A stretch of DNA of 64,000 nucleotides, from NCBI GenBank assembly GCA_033854735.1, contig JAWWPY010000598.1, positions 1 through 64,000 on the forward strand, written 5' to 3'. The translations under genes and the position numbers were made by a program. How positions within the stretch are numbered: the stretch's first letter is position 1; each line of letters begins with the position of its first letter. Under the pieces are notes generated by a model, which was not told the DNA's origin, did not search any database, and saw only the letters and a program-made list of their open reading frames with translations. Source of the DNA: JAWWPY01 sp033854735. GTDB lineage: Bacteria; Actinomycetota; Actinomycetes; Streptosporangiales; Streptosporangiaceae. This document shows positions 24,443-33,184 of this stretch, piece by piece.

Positions 24443-24742
24443 GTGGTCCTAAGACGCGTGGTTCGAACCGCCGGGCGTGACGACAACCGGGGCGATCGAG
24501 CTGATCTCGCCCGTGCGTTCGTCGACGAAGTCACCTGGTATATGAGCGAGCATAAGATCTCGCGCGCCGACCTCGCCCAGTCCATGGGCGTGTCGGCCGG
24601 CCGGGTCAGCCAGATTCTGTCCGCCGAGGAGAACCTGACGCTGCGCACTCTTTCCGGAGTGGTTGAGGCTCTCGGGGCCGAACTCGACGTCAGCCTGCAC
24701 TCGGTCGATGGGCCGGCGGTAGCCGCCGAAGACGACTTGTAG
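24443..24742 (+). CDS. Small XRE-family DNA-binding protein
   Basis: A 99-residue protein whose HTH is EVTWYMSEHKISRADLAQSMGVSAGRVSQILSAEENLTLRTLSGVVEALG (about 28-78), i.e. a Cro/C1-type domain near the size of an antitoxin. GTG start at 24443 with AGGGAG 6 bp upstream. No toxin-like gene follows on the same strand. The perfect palindrome upstream suggests autorepression. A membrane-protein gene converges on it from downstream. Confidence 0.82.
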   Translation: MVLRRVVRTAGRDDNRGDRADLARAFVDEVTWYMSEHKISRADLAQSMGVSAGRVSQILSAEENLTLRTLSGVVEALGAELDVSLHSVDGPAVAAEDDL

Positions 24743-24755
24743 CTGCCAGCGGGCG

Positions 24756-25550
24756 TCATGGATGCGACCGATGCGATCCAGCCGGCTGATCTTGTGGCAG
24801 CGTGCGCGAGGGACGCCGGTAACGCTCCAGCCGGCGAAATCCGGCGTTGTAGGCCACGGTGAGCAGGCGGCCCAGGTCTCGCTGCGCATCATGACGGAGC
24901 AGGTGGCCCAGCCGGCTGAGGTCATCGAGGCTCCGCCGGTAACGCGCTTCCTGCGCCAGCCGTGACGCATTCAGCGTGGCGACTACCTTGGCCCGTCCGG
25001 CGCTGCCGTCGACGACCCTGGCCACGTCAAGCCTCACTTCGATATTCCGCGTGAGCGCGCTGATCCGGTACCGCCTGCGCTCCTCAGCCGATAGCCGCTC
25101 TTGCAGGTAGTCATGGTAAAAGCGGGCCGCCATGGCCAATTCGTCGGTGTCCCATGACAGGTCAGTATGCGCGTCGCACCAGCCCATCCGGTCCTCAGCC
25201 ATACCCTCCTGCATCCTGGCCAGAAGCGAGGTAAGCCAGAGCGTCGAAGCATCTCGGTAAAGACTGGGCCGATCTCCGTTGTCCGAGCGTATCTGCCCGA
25301 GCCACAGCCCACTGGGGGCGACGACGCCGAGGCTTACGAACGCCGTGGGCAGGCGGTGCACCACGATCAGCGCGACGAGCGCGGCACACGTGGAAAGCAC
25401 GCCGGTGAGAAAAATGACCGACAGGGTCCACCATCGGCTGCGGGGGCCGAACATCCGCCCTTTGCCCTCGCAACGTAGCTGCAGAAAGAATGCCGCCGAC
25501 ACGCACGCCAGAACGAAGGTAATGCTCAGGCCTAATGTTCCGTGGGGCAT
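24756..25550 (-). CDS. Hypothetical membrane protein
   Basis: A 264-residue protein starting MPHGTLGLSITFVL. Three hydrophobic segments fill about residues 5-100 (LGLSITFVLACVSAAFFLQL, WTLSVIFLTGVLSTCAALVALIVV, AFVSLGVVAPSGLWLG), followed by a charged cytoplasmic domain with a long helical stretch (ARFYHDYLQERLSAEERRRYRISALTRNIEVRLDV). No family is recognised. The longer frame to 25634 lacks support. Confidence 0.55.
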   Translation of the reverse strand: MPHGTLGLSITFVLACVSAAFFLQLRCEGKGRMFGPRSRWWTLSVIFLTGVLSTCAALVALIVVHRLPTAFVSLGVVAPSGLWLGQIRSDNGDRPSLYRDASTLWLTSLLARMQEGMAEDRMGWCDAHTDLSWDTDELAMAARFYHDYLQERLSAEERRRYRISALTRNIEVRLDVARVVDGSAGRAKVVATLNASRLAQEARYRRSLDDLSRLGHLLRHDAQRDLGRLLTVAYNAGFRRLERYRRPSRTLPQDQPAGSHRSHP

Positions 25551-25673
25551 GCCGTGCCCTCTCGCCGCGCCGGGCCGATGGTCAGCTAGGTCTTCGGCAG
25601 GAAAACGTAACGTCGCCGCCGTGTGCACCAGCATGGTTCCTAATCACGGTGCATGGGAAGAGCATTTCCCGGA

Positions 25674-26072
25674 TCAGCGGCCGGTGCCCAGCGCTTCCGC
25701 GGGATCCGCATACGCTCTCATCCGGACCGCCTGGCCGTCGCGCACAGTGAATACGTCCGCGACCGTCGCTTCGTGCTCAGTGCCATCGACCAGGCGGCCG
25801 GACACGTGGTGGATGATCACGATGTCGCCACACCGCCGGACAGCAGATCGCTCCGATACGAGTTCCGCCCACATCTCCCGGGCACTGCGCAGGTACTCGG
25901 CGACCGCCGCCGGTCCCTGACGGCGTCCCCCGTTGGGGAACTCATCCGGCTCGATCCACTCGACCTCCGGGTGCAGGCCCGCGACGGCAGCCTCGATGTC
26001 GCCACGGGCATAGGCCGCATAGGCGTCCAGCACCATGGCCACGTCCGGGTCCTCGGCCGCCGATGGCATCAT
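25674..26072 (-). CDS. SnoaL-like / NTF2-fold protein
   Basis: A 132-residue protein: VAMVLDAYAAYARGDIEAAVAGLHPEVEWIEPDEFPNGG, then GPAAVAEYLRSAREMW, then TVADVFTVRDGQAVRMRAYADPAEAL. This is the ketosteroid-isomerase-like branch of the NTF2 fold. It stands alone, with no operon partner that hints at a substrate. It is unrelated in detail to the other SnoaL-like gene at 13538. Confidence 0.85.
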   Translation of the reverse strand: MMPSAAEDPDVAMVLDAYAAYARGDIEAAVAGLHPEVEWIEPDEFPNGGRRQGPAAVAEYLRSAREMWAELVSERSAVRRCGDIVIIHHVSGRLVDGTEHEATVADVFTVRDGQAVRMRAYADPAEALGTGR

Positions 26073-26167
26073 GCCCCGCCTCCACCGTCACTGTTGGGCC
26101 CGATGAGCCTTCAGTGACAGCATAAATAGCAGGGGGCTGATACGGAGCCGCCGCAGCCGCAGCAACG

Positions 26168-27529
26168 TCAACTGCGCGCATTGACCAGCGCGGGCGGGTC
26201 GAACGGTATGTAGGGATCGAATGGCCCCAGGCCGGTCGCGGAGGCGGCGGCGTTCAGGGCGGCGGGCCGGGTCAGCTCACCCCAGCGGCCGGTGTCCAGG
26301 CGGTGTTCCAGTGCGCGCAGGGCGGCGATGTAACCGGCGGGCTGGAAGTTGCAGTGCCCGGTCGCACCGACGAAGGCCTGCCGGAAGAGGGGCGACGAGC
26401 CGGCCCGGGTGACGCGCTGGCGGTACCAGTTCTCCTGCTCGACCGGGACAAGCTGGTCGGCGATGGTGTGGATGTCGAGCTCGGGCACTGACAGGCGGCC
26501 GGTCACCACCGAGGTCCGGCTGAGAGTGGCGATGGCCCCAGGATCGGCGGTGATGTCGGCGTTGCGGGTCAGGCGGGCGAGGTCGGTGTCAAGGCTGAGC
26601 CCGGCCGCCCGGTACAGGGATTTCACCTCCGGCAGGAAGCTGCTCCGCCGCAGCACCCGGGCGTAGTCGACACCCCTCGTGAAGGAGCTGTTGCCGCCGG
26701 CGGCGAGCTCGATCTGGTAGCGCGCCCCCATGATGAAGGGCAGGACGAAGTTGCTCAGCTCGTCAGCCTGCTGCTGCTCCTGCGCGACGTAGTCGGTCGG
26801 CGACGGCGCCGTCGCACCGCTGAACCAGGTCGGCTCGTTGAGCAGCGCGGCACCGAGCGCGATGCGCGCCCGGCCTTGGGCCGTCGCTTGCGCGTTCCCC
26901 GTCACCGTGGCCAGCGCAGCCGCCGCCGCGGTGGCCTGACCAGCTGTCGCGTACCGCACGAGCTGGACGTGCTGACTGGGGGCGAGCAATTCGTTGAGTG
27001 CATATTCGCCGTCAAGCTGGTAGTTGTTGAGGCTCAGCGCACCGGCGACCAGGCCGCAGGTCGTCAGCGTCCCGCCGATCCGGCCCTGGGAGTCCTGGGT
27101 CTCCTCGGCGCTGACCAGGCCGCCCATCGACGTGCCCCAGGCAATCGTCCGGCCGGGGCGGCCGGTGAGCTTCTCAACCGCCGTGAGCGAGGCGAACTGG
27201 TCCTTCACGGCCGACGCGAGCGCCCACCACGACGGGCCCGAGTATGACGAGCCGGCCAGCGCGTAACCGAGGCCGAGCAGATCGGCCTGCGTCGCCGGGT
27301 CGGGCGCGTCCTGCGCGGTCAGCGGGCCGAACCCGTGGCTGTACAGGATGATCGTGCCGTTCCACGCCGCTGGCACGTCCGCGATCCATGTCGCGCCATC
27401 GGCGAGTGAGCCCGTGTAGTGGGTGCTGGTGGCGCCGGACGCGGCGGTCGCGCTTGGCGCCCCGGAGGCCAGGACGAACGTGACTGCGGTGGCCGCGAGG
27501 ACGGCCCGGAACAGGTGTCGCTGGTGCAT
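26168..27529 (-). CDS. Secreted alpha/beta hydrolase
   Basis: A 453-residue exported protein. The signal peptide is MHQRHLFRAVLAATAVTFVLASGAPSATA with cleavage after an Ala-rich AxA. The mature protein begins with an esterase-like fold: WNGTIILYSHGFGP (oxyanion region), then GRTIAWGTSMGGLVSAE with the nucleophile serine in GTSMGG; a late HTIADQLVPVEQE segment may carry the acid residue and GATGHCNF the histidine. It probably cleaves an ester or amide outside the cell; the substrate is unknown. Confidence 0.82.
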   Translation of the reverse strand: MHQRHLFRAVLAATAVTFVLASGAPSATAASGATSTHYTGSLADGATWIADVPAAWNGTIILYSHGFGPLTAQDAPDPATQADLLGLGYALAGSSYSGPSWWALASAVKDQFASLTAVEKLTGRPGRTIAWGTSMGGLVSAEETQDSQGRIGGTLTTCGLVAGALSLNNYQLDGEYALNELLAPSQHVQLVRYATAGQATAAAAALATVTGNAQATAQGRARIALGAALLNEPTWFSGATAPSPTDYVAQEQQQADELSNFVLPFIMGARYQIELAAGGNSSFTRGVDYARVLRRSSFLPEVKSLYRAAGLSLDTDLARLTRNADITADPGAIATLSRTSVVTGRLSVPELDIHTIADQLVPVEQENWYRQRVTRAGSSPLFRQAFVGATGHCNFQPAGYIAALRALEHRLDTGRWGELTRPAALNAAASATGLGPFDPYIPFDPPALVNARS

Positions 27530-27640
27530 CCGAGATCCTCTCCGACGAGGAACACTGATGGGCCGAGGTTGCCACAGGAACGGCCAGATGTACAGGTTTC
27601 CTGTTGAACAGGATGCCGTGCTACCAGGGGCCTGCTGACC

Positions 27641-28144
27641 TCAGTGCGGTGGGCCGTCGGAGAGTGCGACCCGGCATGCGTAGAGGTACCGGCGCAGCTC
27701 CTCGACCTGCTGGTCGGTGAGGCCGGACAGCATCCGCCGCTCCAGGTCCCTGACCTTGCCCCGGTACCGGCGGATCAGCTCGCTCCCGGCCGCCGTCAGG
27801 CCGATGACCAGCCGCCGCCGGTCAGCCGGGTCACGGCGACGCTCTATCAGCCTGCGGGCTTCCAGCGTCGTCACCATGTCCGCCATGCTCTGCGTCGTCA
27901 CGAATGAGTTGCGGGCCAGCTGGGCCGAGGTCAGACCCGGATGCCGCTCGAGGACGGTGAGCGCGGTGTACTGCAGGGCCGTGATCTCGGCTGGCTTGAG
28001 CAGGTCATCGAGATGTGAGCGCACGGCGAGTTCGACCTGCTTCTGGAGGTACAGCATCGTCGCCTCGGCGGGCTTGGCGGACGTGGCGGCTGGAGTTCCG
28101 CTGCCGACCTTGCGCCCGGGCACGGCGCCATGCTCGCTGGCCAT
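27641..28144 (-). CDS. MarR-family regulator
   Basis: A 167-residue winged-helix protein: EITALQYTALTVLERHPGLTSAQLARNSFVTTQSMADMVTTLEARRLIERRRDPADRRRLVIGLT is the complete MarR core with the DxRxRR-type wing (DPADRRR). It is followed on the same strand, after about 110 bp containing ACAGG-TTT-CCTGT, by the secreted hydrolase, which it may regulate. The region upstream of its start is AT-rich (TATCTTGGTCTATTAC) and likely holds its promoter and operator. Confidence 0.9.
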   Translation of the reverse strand: MASEHGAVPGRKVGSGTPAATSAKPAEATMLYLQKQVELAVRSHLDDLLKPAEITALQYTALTVLERHPGLTSAQLARNSFVTTQSMADMVTTLEARRLIERRRDPADRRRLVIGLTAAGSELIRRYRGKVRDLERRMLSGLTDQQVEELRRYLYACRVALSDGPPH

Positions 28145-28304
28145 CCCTTTATCTTGGTCTATTACTTCCGTGGCTGCTCAGTGGCCCACCGAGCAAGATC
28201 CGCCATCGGTAGAACAGGCAGAGGACCGTGAGCTGCCACCGGATCGCCGCGGATCGTGGAGGCCGGTACCGCGGAGTGATCACGCCCCAGGTGACGCCGT
28301 CAAA

Positions 28305-28721
28305 TCAGTGGCCTGATGGTCCGCCACCGTGTCCGTCTCCGTCACCACAACACATCAGACAGTTACCATTGCCGTCGTAGACCGGTGGGGTGAGAGAGTT
28401 GGTCGGAGTCGCGGTCGGCGTCGGGGTCGCGCTGGGGCTGGCCGTTGGCGTGGCCGGCGCGGATGTGCTGCTGCTCAGGCCCGGCGTGATGCCGCGGTAC
28501 ACCCCGGCCAGGGACGTCCCGGCCGAGCTGAGACCGCTGGCGATGACCAGACTCAGGAGCCCGAGCATAAGGGCGTACTCCAGCCCGGCGAGTCCCCGGT
28601 CCTGATTCAGCCGGGCGGCCAGCGCGGTGCGTACCCGGTTCACGGCGCACTCACCAGGGAACCCACGGTCAACCCGGGGCCCGGTACCGCGAGGAAACGT
28701 GATGATCTTGGTGGGTTTCAT
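28305..28721 (-). CDS. Orphan Flp-type pilin with Ser/Thr/Pro and Cys-rich tail
   Basis: A 138-residue protein; ATG 28721 follows AAGGAG by 10 bp, and a GTG at 28646 region (VNRVRTALA) is an alternative. The core DRGLAGLEYALMLGLLSLVIASGLSSAGTSLAGVYRGI is the Flp/Fap pilin pattern: a G..xxxEYAL processing motif followed by one hydrophobic helix. Instead of ending there, the protein continues into SSSTSAPATPTASPSATPTPTATPT and ends with NGNCLMCCGDGDGHGGG. Such a low-complexity tail with three cysteines is unusual for a pilin. No TadA/B/C or prepilin peptidase gene is nearby. Confidence 0.72.
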   Translation of the reverse strand: MKPTKIITFPRGTGPRVDRGFPGECAVNRVRTALAARLNQDRGLAGLEYALMLGLLSLVIASGLSSAGTSLAGVYRGITPGLSSSTSAPATPTASPSATPTPTATPTNSLTPPVYDGNGNCLMCCGDGDGHGGGPSGH

Positions 28722-28954
28722 CTAAATTTTGCTCCTTCAAGGCGTGGTCGGCCAGGAACTGCGCATCGGCCCTCTGGTGGTCAGCCACGTCCAGGAGCAG
28801 GAACTCCTTGGCCTAGGCGGTCTACTACAACCTCCCTCTTTAGGGGGATGACGGCCTGGGCCTTTGGGGGGAGTGGGCATCGCACAAACAGATGAACCCA
28901 GTTCTTCAGGACATTTGCCTCAAAGCCACCCCGCCCGGGCAGATCTCTCCGGGT

Positions 28955-29824
28955 TCAGGGCGCGAGTTCGAGCGCACCCGCGACCTCGGCGAGGGCGGTC
29001 AGGTGATCGTCGACCGTGCTGAGCCCGGCACCCATCGTGTTGACCGACAGATGGGTCGCGCCTGCGCCACGCCACCTGCTCACGTCCTCCACCACCTGGG
29101 CTGTGCCCGCCGGGTTCCAGCTCACCCGGGCCTCGATGCCGATCGTCGATGGATCCCGGCCCGCTCCCTGGGCGGCAGCCGCCACGATGGCGAGCGCCTC
29201 ATCGAGTTTCGGTCCCGGTGGTACCTGGGGAAACCAGCCGTCGGCCAGGCGGCCAACCCGCTCATAGGCACGCGGCGACTGCGCCCCGAACCATACCGGG
29301 ATGGGGCGCTGCACCGGCAGCGGCGCCAGGCCGGCGGCCGTGACCCGCTCGTATTCGCCGTTGAAGGTCACGCTCTGCTCGGTCCACAGCCGGCGCATCA
29401 GCGCGATCTGCTCCTCGATACGACGGCCCCGGTTCGAGAAATCCTGGCCGAGCGCCTCATATTCGACCGCGTTCCAGCCGAGCCCGACGCCGAGCCGGAA
29501 GTGACCCCCGGTGAGCAGGTCGACCTCGGCCGCCTGCTTGGCCGCGAGGGCGGTCTGGCGCTGCGGCAGGATGATGATCCCGGTGACCAGCTCGAGCGAT
29601 GTGATCCCAGCCAGGTAGCCGTAGAGGACCATCGGCTCGTGGAAGGTCGTGTGCACGTCATAAGGCCCGGTCCAGGGCGCGTGGGCCTCCGGGTCGGCGC
29701 CGAGGACATGGTCGTACGCGAGGACGTGGGTGAAGCCAAGCTCCTCGACCCGCTGCGCGTACGCGCGCACCGCGCCCACGTCTCCGCCGATCTCTGTCTG
29801 GGGGAACACTGCACCTATCCGCAT
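28955..29824 (-). CDS. LLM-class F420/flavin-dependent oxidoreductase
   Basis: A 289-residue luciferase-like protein starting MRIGAVFPQTEIGGD. Landmarks: RVEELGFTHVLAYDHVLG, ITSLELVTGIIILPQRQTALAAKQAAEVDLLTGGHFRLGVGLGWNAVEYEALG and PVWFGAQSPRAYERVGRLADGW, all typical of the F420-dependent TIGR-type branch in actinomycetes. Substrate unknown. It is divergent from the LAL-type regulator gene across about 120 bp. Confidence 0.9.
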   Translation of the reverse strand: MRIGAVFPQTEIGGDVGAVRAYAQRVEELGFTHVLAYDHVLGADPEAHAPWTGPYDVHTTFHEPMVLYGYLAGITSLELVTGIIILPQRQTALAAKQAAEVDLLTGGHFRLGVGLGWNAVEYEALGQDFSNRGRRIEEQIALMRRLWTEQSVTFNGEYERVTAAGLAPLPVQRPIPVWFGAQSPRAYERVGRLADGWFPQVPPGPKLDEALAIVAAAAQGAGRDPSTIGIEARVSWNPAGTAQVVEDVSRWRGAGATHLSVNTMGAGLSTVDDHLTALAEVAGALELAP

Positions 29825-29943
29825 GGTGCCAGTTATACCTGGTGGGCCGCGGCCAGCCGCCGACTGCGCGGGACACCGCGAGTCCCGCGCACTCCGGCTG
29901 ACCCCCCTTGGCTTCGGCCAGCGCATCTGACAGCGTTTGGCTC

Positions 29944-32900
29944 ATGAGCGCCAGCGTTGTCAGCCCGGTATTCGTAGGCCGCCGCGCGGAAATGGCTTCG
30001 CTGGCCGCCCTTATGAAGCGAGCACATGACGGTGCGGCGGCATTCGCCCTCATCGGCGGTGAGGCTGGCGTAGGCAAGACCCGGCTGGTCGAGGAGCTGG
30101 CCGCGCAGGCGTCCGGCGCCGGGTTCACCGTGCTCGTCGGCCATTGCATCGAACTCGGCGCCGAGGGCCTGCCGCTGGCGCCCCTCGTCGATGCGCTGCG
30201 CGTGCTGGCCCGTACCATCCCCGCGGACCAGCTCGCCGAGTTGCTCGGCCCGGCCCGCCGCGGGCTGGCCCGGCTGCTGCCCGAACTCGACCGGGACGCG
30301 GCGGCGGCCCCGCCCGCTGATGACGTCCAGGCTGGCCAGCTGCTTGAGCTGATGCTTGGGCTGATCAGCAGGCTCGGCGCGGCGCGGCCGGTGATGCTCG
30401 TCCTCGAAGACCTGCACTGGGCCGATCAGTCGACCCTGGAACTGCTGGCCTTCCTGGTCAGGTCGCTGCGTGAGGTCCGGGTCCTGCTGGTGGCGACGTA
30501 CCGGTCCGACGAGTTGCACCGGCGTCATCCGTTGCGGCCGCTTCTCACGGGCTGGGAGCGGGTGCGGTCGGTGCACCGCGTCGAACTGCCGCGTTTCGAG
30601 CGTGACGAGGTCGCCGCCCTGCTGGACGCGATCCTGACCGAGCAGCCCGGACCTGAACTGGTCGATCTGGTGTGCGACCGTTCCGGTGGCAACGCGTTCC
30701 TGGTCGAGGAACTGGCCGGCATCGTGCGGTCCGGAGGAGATCCCGCCGACCTGCCGCCTTCGCTGCGGGATGTCTTGCTGAGCCGCATCGATTCGCTGAG
30801 CCCGGCAGCGCAGTTGCTGCTGCGCACGGCGTCGGTGGCCGGGCGGCGGGTCGCCGACCGCCTGCTCGCCCGGGTTGCTGACCTGGACGAACCGACGCTC
30901 TTCGGTGCACTGCGGGAGACCGTGGAGAGTCACTTGCTGGTGGTGGACGAGACGGGCCGCGGCTACGCGTTCCGGCATGCGCTCGCCCGCGACGCCATTT
31001 ACGAGGACATGCTCCCCGGCGAGCGAGTCCGGCTGCACGCCGCATACGGTGCGGCGCTGGCCAACGATCCGGGGCTCACGGAGGACGAGGCCGCGGTCCC
31101 GGCGGCGCTGGCCCACCACTGGTACGCCGCGCTCGATCTGCCGCTGGCGCTGTCCGCGTCGATCACGGCGGCTCAGCAGGCGTTGACCTCCTACGCCCCG
31201 GCCGAGGCGCTGCGGCATCTCGAACGGGCCCTGCAGATCTGGCCGCGGGTGCCCGACGCGGAACAGCGCACCGGCCTCGACCAGGCCGAGGTGAGCAGGC
31301 TTTCGGCTGACGCCGCCTACCGGGCCGGCGCCGTCGACCGGGCGGTGTCCCTGCTCGACCAGGCTCTCACCGAGCTTCCCGGCGGTGACGACGCCGTCCG
31401 CCGGGCCCTGCTGCTGGACCGCCGCGCGCTCGCGCTGCGTGATGTCGGCCGCGAGACCGAGGCCATCACCGCTCTGGAGCAGGCGCTGGCGCTGCTGCCG
31501 GCCGATCAGACGACGCGGGCCCACGCGGCGGTCCTGTCATCCCTGGCGAGTTCCCTGATCCGCACCGGCGACAATGCCGGAGCGGTCCGGACGGCGCAGC
31601 GCGCGGTGCAGGCGGCCCGCGCGGCCGGTGCGGCGGCCGAGGAGGCCGACGCCTGCATCACCCTCGGTATCGCCCGGTCTTACCTCAGCAGCACCGGGGA
31701 AGGGCTCGACGACCTCAGGGCCGGCCTGCGCCTGGCCCGCGGCCTTGACGCCTCAACGATCGCCCTGCGTGGCTCCGTCAATCTCTCCGACGTGCTCGAG
31801 CTTCTCGGCAGGCACGCCGAGGCGGCCGAGGTGGCGACCGAGGGTGTGGCCCTCGCCTCGCGCGTCGGGCTGTCCCGGACCATGGGCTCCTTCCTCACCG
31901 GCAATGTGGTCGAGCCGCTGCTGCGGCTGGGCCAGTGGGATGAGGCCGGGCGGCTTATCACTCAGGGGCTGGCCACCCTGCCCGAGGGTGTCTTCAGCAG
32001 CACGCTGCGACAGCTGCGCGCCGAGCTGGCCGCGCTGTGCGGCCGGTACGGGGACGCCACGAGAGAACTTCAGGCCGCCCGGCAGACACTGGGCGCGACG
32101 ACCGACGCCCAGTTCATCCTGACGTTCCTGCATATCGAGACGACGGTCATGCATGGCCAGGGGGATCTCACGGCGGCGCGGGCCAAGCTCGCGGACGGGC
32201 TGGCCGCCGCGCCGATCCCGTTGTCGGCGCGCTACGTCTGGCCCTTGCTGTGGCTGGGCATGCGCATCGAAGCTGATGATGCCACCCGCTCCCGCGACCG
32301 TCGCGAGGCCATCCCGGATGTGAGCAGCGAACGCTGCCGTGAGCTGGTGCGCCTCGCTGGGGAGCTGACTGCCCTGACCCCCGCTGCCCGCGGCTACCGG
32401 GCGCTGGTCACCGCCGAGCACGCACGGGTTGATGGCACGGACGACGAGGAGACATGGGCGGCGGCCGTGCGCGGATGGCGGTCGACTGGCGAACCCTACC
32501 CGCTGGCCTACGCCCTGCTGCGGCTGGCCGAAGCGCACTGCGGCACCGGTGACCGGCAGGCCGCTACCGACGCCGTGCGGGAGGCCAGCTCGACTGCGCG
32601 CCGGATCGGGGCGATCCCGCTGGCCGACGACGCCGCGGCCCTGGCCCGCCGCGCCCGGCTCAGCCTGCACGACCAGCCAGGCACCGGCACCGGGGCAGGC
32701 GATGGTGCCGGGGCAGGCGACCACGCCGGGACAGGCGACCAGGCACCGGACGCCCCGCCTGACGCGCCAGACGAGCTCGCCCGCTTCGGGCTGACCGACC
32801 GGGAGCGCGAGGTGCTCATGCTCCTCGCCGTTGGCCGCTCGAACTCCCAGATCGCCCGCGCCCTGTTCATCAGTCCGAAGACCGCCAGCGTGCACGTCTC

Positions 32901-33003
32901 CAACATTCTCGCCAAGCTCGGCGTGACAGGCCGGATCGAAGCCGCGGCGGTCGCCCACCGGCTTGGCGTGGTCGATCACACCGGGCAGGCCGCGGAAATC
33001 TAG
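29944..33003 (+). CDS. LAL-type LuxR-family regulator (large ATP-binding)
   Basis: A 1019-residue regulator starting MSASVVSPVFVGRRAEM. The N-terminal AAA/NB domain has Walker A GGEAGVGKTRLVEE and Walker B VMLVLEDLHWADQST. A long helical TPR-like middle region (about 430-900) is followed by a Gly/Ala/Thr/Asp linker of near-repeats (GTGTGAGDGAGAGDHAGTGDQ) and the LuxR HTH at the C-terminus (FGLTDREREVLMLLAVGRSNSQIARALFISPKTASVHVSNILAKLGV). LAL proteins often activate secondary-metabolite or sugar genes on binding a ligand and ATP. A large hairpin follows the stop. Confidence 0.93.
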   Translation: MSASVVSPVFVGRRAEMASLAALMKRAHDGAAAFALIGGEAGVGKTRLVEELAAQASGAGFTVLVGHCIELGAEGLPLAPLVDALRVLARTIPADQLAELLGPARRGLARLLPELDRDAAAAPPADDVQAGQLLELMLGLISRLGAARPVMLVLEDLHWADQSTLELLAFLVRSLREVRVLLVATYRSDELHRRHPLRPLLTGWERVRSVHRVELPRFERDEVAALLDAILTEQPGPELVDLVCDRSGGNAFLVEELAGIVRSGGDPADLPPSLRDVLLSRIDSLSPAAQLLLRTASVAGRRVADRLLARVADLDEPTLFGALRETVESHLLVVDETGRGYAFRHALARDAIYEDMLPGERVRLHAAYGAALANDPGLTEDEAAVPAALAHHWYAALDLPLALSASITAAQQALTSYAPAEALRHLERALQIWPRVPDAEQRTGLDQAEVSRLSADAAYRAGAVDRAVSLLDQALTELPGGDDAVRRALLLDRRALALRDVGRETEAITALEQALALLPADQTTRAHAAVLSSLASSLIRTGDNAGAVRTAQRAVQAARAAGAAAEEADACITLGIARSYLSSTGEGLDDLRAGLRLARGLDASTIALRGSVNLSDVLELLGRHAEAAEVATEGVALASRVGLSRTMGSFLTGNVVEPLLRLGQWDEAGRLITQGLATLPEGVFSSTLRQLRAELAALCGRYGDATRELQAARQTLGATTDAQFILTFLHIETTVMHGQGDLTAARAKLADGLAAAPIPLSARYVWPLLWLGMRIEADDATRSRDRREAIPDVSSERCRELVRLAGELTALTPAARGYRALVTAEHARVDGTDDEETWAAAVRGWRSTGEPYPLAYALLRLAEAHCGTGDRQAATDAVREASSTARRIGAIPLADDAAALARRARLSLHDQPGTGTGAGDGAGAGDHAGTGDQAPDAPPDAPDELARFGLTDREREVLMLLAVGRSNSQIARALFISPKTASVHVSNILAKLGVTGRIEAAAVAHRLGVVDHTGQAAEI

Positions 33004-33055
33004 GAGGCCGCGCGGCTGAGCGCCGCGAGCGCAGCAGTCCTCTCCGCGCGGCCTC
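33004..33055 (+). terminator. Hairpin terminator after the LAL regulator gene
   Basis: GAGGCCGCGCGG (33004-33015) pairs exactly with 33044-33055, with a weaker inner hairpin in the 28-base loop. It begins right after the TAG stop codon. Confidence 0.7.
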
Positions 33056-33093
33056 TAAGGCGGCGGAGATCTAAGGCGCCGGAGATCTAAGGC
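33055..33093 (+). repeat. 16-bp tandem repeat, about 2.4 copies
   Basis: CTAAGGCGGCGGAGAT and CTAAGGCGCCGGAGAT follow each other and are trailed by CTAAGGC. The array begins in the last base of the terminator stem. No function is evident. Confidence 0.7.
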
Positions 33094-33184
33094 CCCGCGG
33101 GCTGCGTACTAGGGCGGCAGCCCGATGTGCAGACCACCCCCTTAGCCCGACCGTGATGGTGACGGGATCGATGGCGAAAGGGAC

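Noticed and set aside
24443..24742. Small XRE protein as antitoxin of a toxin-antitoxin pair
   Set aside because: No toxin-like gene lies on the same strand; the next gene is convergent and encodes a membrane protein.
29833..31524. 563-codon minus-strand frame inside the LAL regulator gene
   Set aside because: Gln/Arg-rich shadow of a well-defined ATPase domain.
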